Shown here: positions 1 to 9,320 of the stretch, one piece after another
How the letters are laid out: each line of letters starts with the position of its first letter
How positions within the stretch are numbered: position 1 is the stretch's first letter
NCBI GenBank assembly: GCA_035711845.1
Contig: DASTBU010000162.1
Span: 19,621-83,620, forward strand
DNA from: DASTBU01 sp035711845
GTDB taxonomy: Bacteria > Acidobacteriota > Vicinamibacteria > Vicinamibacterales > 2-12-FULL-66-21
Reading direction: 5' to 3'
DNA: 64,000 nucleotides
Position numbers and translations under genes: made by a program
Notes under the pieces: generated by a model
Database searches by the model: none
What the model was told of the DNA's origin: nothing
What the model saw: only the letters and a program-made list of their open reading frames with translations

Positions 1-110
1 ACGGAAGCCCGCACCCGGAGGCCGCCCGACAGTTTCTCGCATTCCTCGAGTCCGGGCCAGCCCGCGCGATCTTCGCGAGATTCGGCTTTCGACCCGTACC
101 GGGGGATTGA
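1..110 (+). CDS. modA: Molybdate ABC transporter substrate-binding protein, C-terminal end (partial)
   Basis: Only the last 35 codons are in the window, read from base 3 to the TGA at 108-110. The residues run HPEAARQFLAFLESGPAR and then FARFGFRPV, which is the usual end of periplasmic ModA-type molybdate/tungstate-binding proteins (an 'AA..FL.FL.S..A...F...GF' ending). The permease gene modB starts 15 bp later and modC follows, so the context fits a modABC operon. The protein would bind molybdate in the periplasm and deliver it to ModB. The binding residues lie outside the window, so the assignment rests on the ending and the neighbours. Confidence 0.8.
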   Translation, partial: GSPHPEAARQFLAFLESGPARAIFARFGFRPVPGD

Positions 111-125
111 GGCCTGCGCCAGTCG

Positions 126-791
126 ATGGACATCCTGCGAATCACGCTCTTCACCATCCTGACCGCGGCAGGTGCCACTGCGCTGATGGCGGTTCCGGCC
201 GTTCTTCTGGCATGGGCGCTCGCGCGAGGCCGTTTCCGCGGGCGCGTGCTCGTCGAGACGTTCGTGTCGCTGCCGCTCGTCATGCCGCCGGTCGCAACGG
301 GGCTGATCCTGCTGCTGCTCTTCTCTCCCCGGGGGCCGATCGGCTCTTTGCTCGCCTCGCTCGGGATCGAAGTCGTCTTCACCTGGCGGGCGGTCGTGCT
401 CGCTATGACCGTAATGGGCCTGCCGTTGTTCGTCCGCAGCGTCCGCGCCGGCTTCGAGCAGGTGGACCGCCGATACGAAGCTGTTGCGGCAACGCTCGGG
501 GCGCCGCCCCTTCGGGTGTTTCTCACCATCACGTTGCCGCTCGCCAGGCCGGCCATCCTCGCCGGCGCCGTGCTCGGCTTCGCCCGCGCGCTGGGGGAGT
601 TCGGCGCCACGATCATGATTGCCGGGAGCATTCCGGGTGCGACCCGTACGCTAGCCGTGGCCATCTATACCTTCACCGACACCGGTCGCGATCAGGACGC
701 TGCGACGCTGCTCGGCGTTTCCGCGGTAATCGCCTTCTGTGCGTTGTGGCTCTCCAACCATCTCTCGGCGCGGGCCGGGCTTCGCACATGA
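126..791 (+). CDS. modB: Molybdate ABC transporter permease ModB
   Basis: A 221-residue polytopic membrane protein that forms the channel of the molybdate importer. It starts MDILRITLFTILTAAGAT and has about five hydrophobic segments. The cytoplasmic EAA-type coupling loop that contacts the ATPase is visible around residues 118-140 (EAVAATLGAPPLRVFLT). GEFGAT, typical of ModB/CysU-type permeases, follows near residue 158. Length is normal for ModB (about 220-230). The stop overlaps the modC start as ATGA at 788-791, indicating translational coupling. The gene could in principle carry tungstate, since the families are not separable by eye. Confidence 0.92.
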   Translation: MDILRITLFTILTAAGATALMAVPAVLLAWALARGRFRGRVLVETFVSLPLVMPPVATGLILLLLFSPRGPIGSLLASLGIEVVFTWRAVVLAMTVMGLPLFVRSVRAGFEQVDRRYEAVAATLGAPPLRVFLTITLPLARPAILAGAVLGFARALGEFGATIMIAGSIPGATRTLAVAIYTFTDTGRDQDAATLLGVSAVIAFCALWLSNHLSARAGLRT

Positions 792-1438
792 TCCAGCTCG
801 ACTTCCGCCTCGAGCAGGGCGACTTCGTGCTCGAGGTCCACGAACGGCTGACCGGGCGCATCGCGGCGCTGTTTGGCCCGTCCGGTGCGGGCAAGACCAC
901 CGTGCTCGATGCCATCGCCGGTCTCCGCCGTCCGTCGGACGGCCGAATGATCGTTGGTTCGAGGGTCCTCTACGATCGCGCTGGCGGGATCGATCTGCCG
1001 CCTCACGATCGCCGTGTGGGCTACGTCACGCAGGATGTCGCGCTCTTTCCGCACATGAACGTTCGGCGCAACATCGAGTATGGGCGCCGGCGCGGCCGGA
1101 TGCTCGATCCCGGCGCCGTCGTGACGATGCTCGAGATCGCGCCGCTGGTGGATCGCGGCGTCGGCATGCTCTCGGGCGGCGAACGGCAGCGGGTCGCCCT
1201 CGCCCGCGCGCTCATGTCCGCCCCGGATCTTCTACTGCTGGACGAGCCCCTGGCGGCCGTGGATTTCGAACTGCGGCGGCGCATCCTTCCTTATCTGGAG
1301 CGGGTCCGCGACTCGCTGGCCGTGCCCATCATCTATGTCACCCACGACCGCGACGAGCTGCGGCGTCTCGCCGAACACGTCATCGTGCTCGAGCGCGGCG
1401 TCGTCGTCCGGTCGGGGCGGCCGGAGGAGGTGCTCTAA
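788..1438 (+). CDS. modC: Molybdate ABC transporter ATP-binding protein ModC (short form)
   Basis: ATPase subunit of the modABC importer, 216 residues. Walker A is GPSGAGKTT (about residues 29-37), the ABC signature is LSGGERQRVALARAL, Walker B is LLLLDEPLAAVD, and the switch histidine is in YVTHD. The ATG at 788 overlaps the modB stop; the reading frame stays open upstream to 107 but that part only shadows modB. Classical ModC is about 350 residues and ends in a molybdate-sensing TOBE/MOP domain. Here the protein stops about 35 residues after the H-loop, so the regulatory domain is absent. Short ModC forms are known; feedback control through TOBE is not expected. Confidence 0.9.
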   Translation: MIQLDFRLEQGDFVLEVHERLTGRIAALFGPSGAGKTTVLDAIAGLRRPSDGRMIVGSRVLYDRAGGIDLPPHDRRVGYVTQDVALFPHMNVRRNIEYGRRRGRMLDPGAVVTMLEIAPLVDRGVGMLSGGERQRVALARALMSAPDLLLLDEPLAAVDFELRRRILPYLERVRDSLAVPIIYVTHDRDELRRLAEHVIVLERGVVVRSGRPEEVL

Positions 1439-1865
1439 ACACGTGCGACGTCCGACGTGCGGTGTGCGACGTGCGGCGTGTCACGTCCGACGTGCAATGT
1501 GCGGTGTGCTACGTGCGGTTTGTCACGTGCGACGTGCAACGTGCTGTGCGACGTGCGGTGCGACGGTGACGTGGGGGCGACGTGGGACGTGCGGTGCCAA
1601 GTGCTAAGGATCCGCGGACGGGTCCTAAGGTCATCCCTCCCGAACCCGGTGTCAGCCAGCCCGCGAACCCGTTAACGGCTGCCACTCTCGAACGTGCACG
1701 TAGCACGTTGCACGCAGCACGGCGCACGTGACAAGTAGCACTTCGCACGTGGCACGTGACAAGTAGCACGTTGCACGTCGCACACAGCACGCCGTACGTG
1801 ACACATGACACATTGCACCCCGTGTGCGATACCATGCTCTCCGTTCGCAGTAAGGAGGATTGGCG
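1439..1865. repeat. ACGTGC-rich intergenic repeat tract (two opposed halves)
   Basis: The space between modC and the S9 peptidase gene is dominated by degenerate repeats of about 10-14 bp built on CGACGTGCGG. In 1440-1605 the motif runs in one sense (GACGTGCGG, CTACGTGCGG, TGTCACGTGC). From about 1693 to 1815 it runs in the reverse complement (GCACGTTGCACG, GCACGTGACAAGTAGCAC twice). The two halves could pair into long imperfect stems. Cys/Val/Arg-rich reading frames cross the tract, but they follow the repeat phase and lack ribosome sites, so I do not call them genes. The peptidase ribosome site (AAGGAGGA at 1852-1859) lies just beyond the end. Confidence 0.85.
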
Positions 1866-4800
1866 ATGACATGGAGACCGCGTCGGCTCGTTCTGACGCT
1901 CGCCCTGGCGGGCTTGGTGCCGCTCGTCGGCCCGGCAGCCAGCATGCAGCAGGCTTCCCAGAAACGGGCGATCGAGCTGGAAGACATCATCAAGTGGAAG
2001 TCCCTCGGCTCCCCGGCGGTGTCGAATGACGGGCAGTGGTTCGCATGCCGCTTCGGCCCGGTCGAAGGGGATGCCCAAGTCGTCGTCCGGTCCACACAGT
2101 CGGACAAGGAGATGAAGTTCGACATCGGCGAGCCGGGCACCGGCGGCGCAGGCGGTAGGGGTGGCGGAGCCGCCTTCGCAGAGGGCGCGACATTGGGTTT
2201 CTCCGACGATTCGAAATATTTCGCGTTCACGACTTATCCGACGCAGGCCGAGGCGCGCCGGCTTCGGCGTCAGCGCCGGCCTCTTCAGAACGGCGTGACG
2301 ATCGTGAACCTCGCGACGGAGGAGAAACATTCCATCCCGAAGATTCGAGGGTTTGCGTTCTCGGGCGAGGCCGCGGGCTGGATTGCGCTCGCGCGATACC
2401 CCGCGCAGGCGGCCCAGGGCGGAGGCGCCGGCACAACACCGGCAGGCGGGCGCGGAGACCGCGCACCGGGCGCCGGCGGATCCGGACCGAGCGATCGACC
2501 GCGTGGCGCGGACCTGCTTCTCCGTGAGCTCGCCACCGGCCAGGCGCTGAACGTCGGCAACGTCGCCGACTTCACGTTTTCACGCGACGGCCGGTTCCTG
2601 GCCTTCACGATTGACGCGCAGGACAAAGCCGGCAACGGCATCCAGCTTCGCGACATGACCCGCGGCACCGTCAGGGTCCTCGACAGCGGCAACGCGGTCT
2701 ACCTGCGCCCGTCCTGGACCGAGAAGGGCGACGGCCTCGCCGTCCTCAAGGGCACCGACGACCGCGCACTCCGGGACCGCCGGCACTCGGTGATCGGATT
2801 CACAGCGGTTTCCTCCGAGGCGCCGCAGAAGACCCTTTACGATCCCGCGTCGGACACGTCGTTTCCGGAGAGGATGACGATCAGCGGGAACCGCGATCCG
2901 ATGTGGACCGACGATCTCCAGGCGCTCCTCTTCGGCATCCACATGCCGCGATCGCGCGACAGCGCCGCGCCAGACCGCGAGGGCGAAGAGGAAGTGCCCG
3001 AGGATCAAGAGCGACCCGCCGAGCGCGCGAATACAACCGACACAAACGCCGAAGAGAAGGTCGATCTCGTGCTCTGGCACTGGCGCGATTCGCGGCTTCA
3101 ATCTCAGCAGGAGGTCCAGGAGAACCGCGATCGCTCCTTCAGCTATCTCGCCGAGTACCGGGTGGATTCCAAGACGTTCGTCCGGCTGGCCGACGACGAG
3201 GTGCGTGAAGTCAACGCGGCCCCGAAACAACGCTGGGCGGTCGGTTTCGACGATCGCGAATACGAGCTCTTTGGCAACCTGGACGGCCGCCGGTATCGGG
3301 ACGTCTACGTCGTCGACATGCTGACGGGCCGACGTCGGCTCGCGGTGAAGCGTGCGCGCTGGTACAACGGGGTCTCCCCGGACGGCAGTTCCTTCCTGGT
3401 CTACGAGGACGGCCACTACTTCGTGCATCCCATGGACGGCGGGCAACCGCGCAACATCACGTTGAACGTGCCGACCTCGTTCGTCGACACCGAAGACGAT
3501 CACAACGTCGTCAAGCCGCCGACAGGCGTGATCGGCTGGGCGAACGACGGCAAGTTCGTTCTGTTGCACGACAACTGGGACATCTGGCAGGTGCAGGTGG
3601 CTGCGGGCCAGGCGGTGAACCTGTCTGCAACCGGTCGCAAGGAACAGATCCGCTTCCAGCGTCGCTACGCGCTCGAGCCCCCGGAGGATCGCGCGAAGGG
3701 CATCGATCTCTCGAAGCCGCAGTACTTCGCGGCATACGGTGAATGGACGAAGAAGGCCGGCATCGCACGCATCACCCCGGGCAAGCCGGGCGCCGAGATG
3801 CTGACGTGGGACGATGCGTCGTTTGGCGCGCTGATGCAGCCGAAGGCCGCCGATCGACTGGTCTATACGTCCTCGACTGTGACCGATCCAAACGACTACT
3901 ACATCGCCGACATGGACCTGAAGCAGAGCAGGCGTCTGACCGATCAACGGCCGGACCTCGCGAATTATGCCTGGACTGCAGGGTCCATGCTCGTCAGCTA
4001 CACGAGCGCCAAGGGCGACAAGCTCCAGGGTGCGCTGTTCCTGCCTGCCGGCTACGAGAAGGGCAAGTCCTACCCCACGATCGTGTACATCTACGAGAAG
4101 CTGTCGCAGGGAGCGCACCAGTTCGCCGTCCCGACGGCCAACGGCTTCAACCGGTCGGTGTACACGAGCAACGGGTATGCCGTGCTGATGCCGGACATCA
4201 CCTACCAGATCAACGATCCCGGTATGTCGGCTGTCTGGTGCGTGGTCCCGGCACTGAAGGCAGCGATAGCGACCGGCGTCGTGGACGCCACGAAGGTCGG
4301 CCTTCAAGGACATTCCTGGGGTGGGTATCAGACGTCCTTCCTGGTCACCCAGACGGACATGTTCGCCGCGGCCGTCGCCGGTGCGCCGCTCACGAACATG
4401 GTGAGCATGTACAGCTTGATCTACAAAAACACGGGCGGCACGAACCAGGCGATTTTCGAGAGCAGCCAGGGGCGGTTCAGGGGCGGATACTGGGACAACT
4501 GGGACGCCTATTACCGCAACTCACCGGTCTTCTTCGCGAAGAACGTCAAGACGCCGCTGATGATCCTGCACAACGACCGCGATGGCGCCGTGGACTTCAC
4601 GCAGGGCGTCGAGTACTACAACACGCTGCGCCGGCTGCAGAAGCCGGTCATCATGCTCGAGTACGTCGGCGAGAATCACGGCCTGCGCAAGCCCGCGAAC
4701 CAGCGCGACTACACCGTCCGGATGAAGGAGTTCTTCGACCACCATCTGAAGGGAGCGCCGGCGCCCGACTGGATGACGAAGGGCGTGCCGCGCCTGAAGA

Positions 4801-4871
4801 TGGAGGAGCACCTGAAAGAGCGCGCGAAACCGAAGACGCCGCCCAAGGCGATCACGACGATGGCAAAGTAA
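1866..4871 (+). CDS. Secreted S9 family (prolyl oligopeptidase-type) peptidase, large
   Basis: A 1001-residue serine peptidase. I chose ATG 1866 because GGAGG (1854-1858) is 7 bp upstream; an in-frame TTG lies at 1860. The N-terminus is a signal peptide (TWRPRRLVLTLALAGLVPLV). A long beta-propeller-like region follows, with a Gly/Ala-rich low-complexity insert at about residues 180-215. The C-terminal alpha/beta-hydrolase domain carries the triad: Ser817 in GHSWGGYQ, Asp906 in HNDRDGAVD and His938 in ENHGLRKP. S9 enzymes cut short peptides, often after proline or as aminopeptidases; the exact specificity cannot be read here. It is convergent with the amidohydrolase gene and is the first of three S9 genes in this region, suggesting periplasmic peptide scavenging. 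Confidence 0.9.
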   Translation: MTWRPRRLVLTLALAGLVPLVGPAASMQQASQKRAIELEDIIKWKSLGSPAVSNDGQWFACRFGPVEGDAQVVVRSTQSDKEMKFDIGEPGTGGAGGRGGGAAFAEGATLGFSDDSKYFAFTTYPTQAEARRLRRQRRPLQNGVTIVNLATEEKHSIPKIRGFAFSGEAAGWIALARYPAQAAQGGGAGTTPAGGRGDRAPGAGGSGPSDRPRGADLLLRELATGQALNVGNVADFTFSRDGRFLAFTIDAQDKAGNGIQLRDMTRGTVRVLDSGNAVYLRPSWTEKGDGLAVLKGTDDRALRDRRHSVIGFTAVSSEAPQKTLYDPASDTSFPERMTISGNRDPMWTDDLQALLFGIHMPRSRDSAAPDREGEEEVPEDQERPAERANTTDTNAEEKVDLVLWHWRDSRLQSQQEVQENRDRSFSYLAEYRVDSKTFVRLADDEVREVNAAPKQRWAVGFDDREYELFGNLDGRRYRDVYVVDMLTGRRRLAVKRARWYNGVSPDGSSFLVYEDGHYFVHPMDGGQPRNITLNVPTSFVDTEDDHNVVKPPTGVIGWANDGKFVLLHDNWDIWQVQVAAGQAVNLSATGRKEQIRFQRRYALEPPEDRAKGIDLSKPQYFAAYGEWTKKAGIARITPGKPGAEMLTWDDASFGALMQPKAADRLVYTSSTVTDPNDYYIADMDLKQSRRLTDQRPDLANYAWTAGSMLVSYTSAKGDKLQGALFLPAGYEKGKSYPTIVYIYEKLSQGAHQFAVPTANGFNRSVYTSNGYAVLMPDITYQINDPGMSAVWCVVPALKAAIATGVVDATKVGLQGHSWGGYQTSFLVTQTDMFAAAVAGAPLTNMVSMYSLIYKNTGGTNQAIFESSQGRFRGGYWDNWDAYYRNSPVFFAKNVKTPLMILHNDRDGAVDFTQGVEYYNTLRRLQKPVIMLEYVGENHGLRKPANQRDYTVRMKEFFDHHLKGAPAPDWMTKGVPRLKMEEHLKERAKPKTPPKAITTMAK

Positions 4872-5023
4872 CGTGCGGCTTGTCACGTGCCACGTGCGAC
4901 GTGCTGCTTCTCAGGTGCTGCGTACGACGTGCCGTGCGACCTGCGACGTGCCACGTCGCACGTCACATCACACGTGACAGGCCGCACGTCGCACCACACA
5001 CGGAGCACGTCGCACGTGTATGT
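4872..5023. repeat. ACGTGC-type inverted repeat between convergent genes
   Basis: The 152-bp gap between two convergent genes is filled by the same repeat type seen upstream of the peptidase. The left half reads ACGTGC-forward (TGTCACGTGCCACGTGCGAC) and the right half reads its reverse complement (GTCGCACGTCACATCACACG). The switch is near 4945, so the RNA from either side could fold into a long imperfect hairpin. A bidirectional terminator role is an inference from position; there is no clean stem followed by a T-run. Confidence 0.8.
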
Positions 5024-6385
5024 CTAGCTGCCCCCGCGTCCCCGCCCCCCGGCGGGCGCCGGCGGTTCCACGTCCACCATCTTGCCGTCGATGAAGACGT
5101 GACGGATTTTCGTGCGCTCCTCGAAGAGGTCGCCGTCGGTCACGATGGCGTTGGCGATCTTGCCGCGCTCGAGCGACCCGAGCCGCGCGTCCGCGCCGGC
5201 GATCCTGGCCGCGTTGATCGTCAAGGCGCGGACGGCCGCCGCCGGAGGCAGGCCTTCCTTGACCGCGCGCGCCGCATGTCGCACGAAATCGCGCGGCTCA
5301 CGGATTCCGGCCGACGAGAAGGCGAAGACGATCCCCGCCTTCTCGAGCGCGGCCGGCGTCTTCGGGGCCTGGGCGCGCTCGCGAAGCGTCCGCAGCGGCT
5401 CGTCGGCATCGGGCGCCAGTGCGCGCGAGCGGACCGGGTAGTTGAGGTTGTAGATGATCCTGGCGCCGCTGGCCTTCACCGCGTCCACGACCTGGTCGGC
5501 TTCGCGCGCGCCCGTTATCAGCGGATCCAGGTTGAACTCCTTCGCCATGTTCAGCGAGCGCAGGATCTCGCGGCCGAGGTCCGCTTCGAAGGCGACGGGG
5601 ATGCGACGGGCCAAAGCGGGCTGCAGCGCGTCGAGTGCGGGGTCGTAGCTCGGCCGCGGCCCTCCGGCTTTCGCGCGCTCGTCGTGCTGCCGCACCAGTT
5701 GCTGGTGCTGGGCGTCGAGGAAGTGCTGGCGAACGAAGGCGATGTTTCCCATCAGCGAAGCCGGATAGCCGCCCCTGCCGCCGCTGGCGCCGAGCCCTAC
5801 GTGCAACGCAACGGGCGCACGAACTATCTGCAGCCCCTTGCGGACGTCGGCGACCGCTCCGATCTGGGGCTCGTCCACGCCGGCCGCGACGTTCACGAGC
5901 GCGCTCTGGCCCCGCACAATCGATCCGGGGGGGACCGAAAGAACCGTTGTGACGCCGACCGACGCGAGTCGGGCCAGATCCGGCGCGTCGGGCTGAAGGT
6001 GGTCCGCAGCCGCCAGATCCGGACGAAAGATGTTCGAGCGCTTCCAGCGCTCCTGATCCTCGGTGGTCTGAAACGATTCCGGCGGGGCCGGATTGGTCCC
6101 GACGTCGAGCCCCGTCGAGTTGCCCATGTCGATCAGCCCGGGATACACGGTCAACCCGGTGCCGTCGATCGCCATCGCATCGGGCGGCGCCTGTACGTCG
6201 GCGCCGATCGCATCGATCACGCCATTGCGGATGACGATCGTGCCGACGGCGATCGGCGCCCCGGCCGCCGTGACGAGACGTGCACCTCGGATGGCATAGA
6301 TGTGCGGAGCATCGGCGCGGGCCCCCACGGCATAGGCTGCCGCCGCGGCAATCACGCAGACGCCGAAACGGATGTGCATCCTCAT
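5024..6385 (-). CDS. Secreted amidohydrolase-fold protein lacking metal ligands
   Basis: A 453-residue protein with a signal peptide (MRMHIRFGVCVIAAAAAYAV). It has the amidohydrolase N-terminal beta-sandwich (IRGARLVTAAGAPI, IVIRNGVIDAIGADV) and the usual C-terminal closure (LTINAARIAGADARLGSLERGKIANAIV). The strand-1 HxH metal motif is missing: where the family has DAHSH this protein reads VYPGLIDMGNSTGLD. The late Asp is also replaced (AFSSAGIRE). It resembles the second half of the neighbouring two-domain amidohydrolase, to which it lies 53 bp downstream on the same strand. A scaffold, binding or regulatory role is more likely than hydrolysis. The start is supported by GGAGAAG upstream. 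Confidence 0.85.
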   Translation of the reverse strand: MRMHIRFGVCVIAAAAAYAVGARADAPHIYAIRGARLVTAAGAPIAVGTIVIRNGVIDAIGADVQAPPDAMAIDGTGLTVYPGLIDMGNSTGLDVGTNPAPPESFQTTEDQERWKRSNIFRPDLAAADHLQPDAPDLARLASVGVTTVLSVPPGSIVRGQSALVNVAAGVDEPQIGAVADVRKGLQIVRAPVALHVGLGASGGRGGYPASLMGNIAFVRQHFLDAQHQQLVRQHDERAKAGGPRPSYDPALDALQPALARRIPVAFEADLGREILRSLNMAKEFNLDPLITGAREADQVVDAVKASGARIIYNLNYPVRSRALAPDADEPLRTLRERAQAPKTPAALEKAGIVFAFSSAGIREPRDFVRHAARAVKEGLPPAAAVRALTINAARIAGADARLGSLERGKIANAIVTDGDLFEERTKIRHVFIDGKMVDVEPPAPAGGRGRGGS

Positions 6386-6438
6386 CGTTCACTTCTCCAG
6401 AATCGTCGAATCAGCAAGAACTGACAGCCGATAACTGA

Positions 6439-9156
6439 TTACTGCCTCGCGATGTACTTGCGATAGAGCGCCTCGTGCTTGTTGTCCAGGCCGACATCGC
6501 GCCCGCCGATGATCACGTGGCTGATCTGGGTCCGGATCTCGAGCGGATCACCCTTCGCGATGAACAGATTCGCGTCCTTGCCGGGCTCGATGCTGCCCAC
6601 GCGGTCGCTGATGCCAAGGATTTCCGCCGCGTCGATGGTGAGCGCCTCGATGGCCCGATCGCGGTCCATGCCCCATGCCACCGACATCGCCGCGTGGTAG
6701 GGCAGCAGGCGAACGTTGCTGTAATCGCCTGTCGAGAACGCAACCTTCACACCCGCCTGCGCGAGCCGTCCGGCGAGCTGATAGCTGTCGGCGTGGAACA
6801 GATCCTCTCCTTGCGGAAGGCCCAGGACCCCACCGAGAATCACCGGCACGTTCTTCTCCTTGAGCAGCGGCGCCACCGCCGCGGCCTCGGCCCCGCCGCT
6901 GATGACGATCCGCACGTTGGCCTTGTCGGCAAACGCGATCGCTTCACGGATGTCCTCGGCGCGAGAGACGTTCGTGATCAGGGGGAGCCTGCGCTCGACG
7001 ACCGGGACGAGCGCGTCGAGCGTCCAGTCCACGTTCCTGTCGGCGGCCGCTCTGGCATAGGCCCGGGCCTGATCCAGGAGCCGGCCGATCCTGTCGAGTC
7101 GCCGATCGCGCTCGCGCTTGATGTCTTCGAACGGGCGCTCGGCGCCCCGGCCGCGGCCCCCCCGTCCGCCGAACCCGCCACGGCCATCGCCGCCGCTGAG
7201 CGTCGGGAAGTTGAACGTGATCCCGACGTTCGGCGTCACCATCGACTCTTCCCACGTCCACCCGTCGAGGTTCATGACCGCCACCTGTCCACCCAGCATG
7301 CCGCCACCGGGCTCGAGCGCAACAGTCGTGATGCCGTTGACCCGTGCCACCGGGATGGCGTCGCTCGCGAAGTTGTAGGCCACGTGCGCGCGCAGGTACG
7401 GATTCAGGTCGAGCATTTCGTCGGTGTCTGCAAATCCGCGGGGACCGGGCTCGTCGAGACCCATGGTCGTGCCCGCGTTGATGAAGCCGGGGTACACGTG
7501 TCCACCGGCCGCATCGATCACCGTTGCACCGGCAGGAGGCCGCACCTCGGCGCCGACCGCGTCGATCTTGCCCTCGCGCATCACCACGGTGCCGCGCTCG
7601 ATCGTCGCCCCTGTGACGGGATGGATGGTGGCATTCGTGATGGCCAGCACGGTCCCGGTGGCGGCCTGGGGCGGCTCTGCGGCGGCCGGCCGGCCTGCCG
7701 TGGCCGCCGGCTGCTCACCATTGTCAGACGCCGACGGGCCGGCGGCGGGATTCGGGGCAGCTGCTTCCGCCCCTGGCTGGTCCTGCGGATCAGCCGTCCG
7801 TGTCGGCGTGCCGCGCTCGGCTGCGGCGAGCGCGGACTTTTCCTTGCCCAGCTCCGTCAGCCGGCGTTCTTCCGCAAGGCGGTCGTAGTAGACCATCCCG
7901 TCGATGTAGGTGCGATCGACGATCGCGTAGCTGCTGAGCGGGTGATGCGTCCAGACTGCGAGGTCCGCATCCTTGCCGACCTCGAGCGAGCCTACCCGCT
8001 TGTCGATTCGCAGCTGTTTCGCCGGATTGATCGTCACCAGCGCCAGCGCCTCATCGTCGGACAGGCCGCCCCACTTCATGGTTTTGGCGGCTTCGGTGTT
8101 CAAACGTCGTGCGTGCTCGGCGCTGTCGGAGTTGATCGACACCAGAACGCCTTTGCGCGTCATGATGGCCGCATTGTGCGGGATGGCGTCCTCCGCCTCG
8201 ACCTTGTACGCCCACCAGTCGGAGAACGTGGATGCGCCCGCGCCGTGCGCCGCGATCTCCTTGGCAACCTTATAGCCCTCGAGCACGTGCTGGAACGTCG
8301 CGATCTTGAAGCCCATCTCCTCGGCGAGGCGCGTCAGCATCAGGATCTCGTCCGCCCGGTAGCAGTGGGCGTGGACCAAACGCTTGCCCTCGAGGATCTC
8401 GACCAGCGGCTCGAGCTGCAGGTCGCGCCGCGGCGGGAGCACGTCCTGGCCCGACCCCTTCTTCTTCTCGTAGTCCTGCCAGGAGTTCCGGTACACCTTC
8501 GCTCGCGTGAAAGCGTCCCGAATGACGAACTCCACGCCCATCCGGGTGGCCGGGTAGCGACGCGGGCCGGCCTGCTGGGCACCCCCCTGCCGCATATCCT
8601 TCGGGTTCTCGCCGAGCGCGAACTTGATGCCCGGCATTGCGCCGGCGAACAGGAGCTCTTCCGCACGCGTCTTGCCCCACCGCAGCTTGATCACGGCGTT
8701 CTTTCCGCCAATCGGGTTCGCGCTCCCATGCAGGACGTTGGCGGTCGTGAGCCCGCCCGCGAGGTCTCTATAGATGTTGATGTCTGTTGGATCCAGCACG
8801 TCCTCCATACCGGTCATCGAGCTGACGGTCGTGCCGCCCTCGTTGATCGAGTCGTTGGCGATGTGCGAGTGCGCGTCGATCAGCCCTGGAGAGATAAACT
8901 TGCCTGTCGCATCGACGACTTCGGCGTCCGCCGGCACATCGACGTTCGCACCGAGGGCCGCGATCTTGCCGTCGCGCAAAACGATCGTGCCCTTGGGGAT
9001 CGTGCCCTTCGTGACGGTCAGCAGCGTCGCTCCTCTGAGCGCGACGACGCGCGGCTGGCTCGGGGCGGCGGTCTGGCCAGCGACACGGATCCCGACCGTC
9101 GGGACGAGCGCGAGCAGTGCCGCGGGCACAACGAAGCGCAAATGTCGGCGAATCAC
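6439..9156 (-). CDS. Secreted two-domain amidohydrolase
   Basis: A 905-residue protein with two amidohydrolase domains in tandem. I take GTG 9156 as start: GGAGG is 5 bp upstream and the following residues form a signal peptide (IRRHLRFVVPAALLALVPTV). Domain 1 (about residues 35-445) keeps the metal site: DAHSHIAND, HAHCYRADE, FQHVLEGY and the late Asp in INSDSAEH. An Ala/Pro-rich linker follows (about 455-500). Domain 2 (about 500-905) has the same fold markers but reads INAGTTMGLDEPG where HxH should be, so it is probably non-catalytic. The Gly/Arg-rich stretch GGDGRGGFGGRGGRGRG lies in domain 2. Neighbouring S9 peptidases suggest a role in breaking down peptides or cyclic amides; the substrate is unknown. 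Confidence 0.88.
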   Translation of the reverse strand: MIRRHLRFVVPAALLALVPTVGIRVAGQTAAPSQPRVVALRGATLLTVTKGTIPKGTIVLRDGKIAALGANVDVPADAEVVDATGKFISPGLIDAHSHIANDSINEGGTTVSSMTGMEDVLDPTDINIYRDLAGGLTTANVLHGSANPIGGKNAVIKLRWGKTRAEELLFAGAMPGIKFALGENPKDMRQGGAQQAGPRRYPATRMGVEFVIRDAFTRAKVYRNSWQDYEKKKGSGQDVLPPRRDLQLEPLVEILEGKRLVHAHCYRADEILMLTRLAEEMGFKIATFQHVLEGYKVAKEIAAHGAGASTFSDWWAYKVEAEDAIPHNAAIMTRKGVLVSINSDSAEHARRLNTEAAKTMKWGGLSDDEALALVTINPAKQLRIDKRVGSLEVGKDADLAVWTHHPLSSYAIVDRTYIDGMVYYDRLAEERRLTELGKEKSALAAAERGTPTRTADPQDQPGAEAAAPNPAAGPSASDNGEQPAATAGRPAAAEPPQAATGTVLAITNATIHPVTGATIERGTVVMREGKIDAVGAEVRPPAGATVIDAAGGHVYPGFINAGTTMGLDEPGPRGFADTDEMLDLNPYLRAHVAYNFASDAIPVARVNGITTVALEPGGGMLGGQVAVMNLDGWTWEESMVTPNVGITFNFPTLSGGDGRGGFGGRGGRGRGAERPFEDIKRERDRRLDRIGRLLDQARAYARAAADRNVDWTLDALVPVVERRLPLITNVSRAEDIREAIAFADKANVRIVISGGAEAAAVAPLLKEKNVPVILGGVLGLPQGEDLFHADSYQLAGRLAQAGVKVAFSTGDYSNVRLLPYHAAMSVAWGMDRDRAIEALTIDAAEILGISDRVGSIEPGKDANLFIAKGDPLEIRTQISHVIIGGRDVGLDNKHEALYRKYIARQ

Positions 9157-9320
9157 GACAACCTCCAGAAGGCAGTACAGCGGGATGGAGCGGCGGCGCC
9201 GCCCGGTAACCTCACGGCGCGGCTCGGCCGGCCCGCAGGAAGGGCTGAAATGTACGTCAAAAACATGCCGAAGGCAAAGCCTGACCCGGCCCGCCAGGGC
9301 TCCGGTGGGCAGGCGCCCCG

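Noticed and set aside
107..790. Upstream extension of modC to base 107
   Set aside because: The extra residues are a frame shadow of modB; ATG 788 with the ATGA overlap is the natural start.
1439..1858. Cys/Val/Arg-rich short frames within the ACGTGC tract
   Set aside because: The peptides simply follow the DNA repeat in several frames and both strands, with no ribosome site.
3743..6424. Very long open frame (893 codons) on the plus strand, across the end of the S9 gene and antisense to the amidohydrolase gene
   Set aside because: It shadows two well-supported genes; its composition is Arg/Gly-rich, it has no ribosome site and no family motif. Such frames are common in high-GC DNA.
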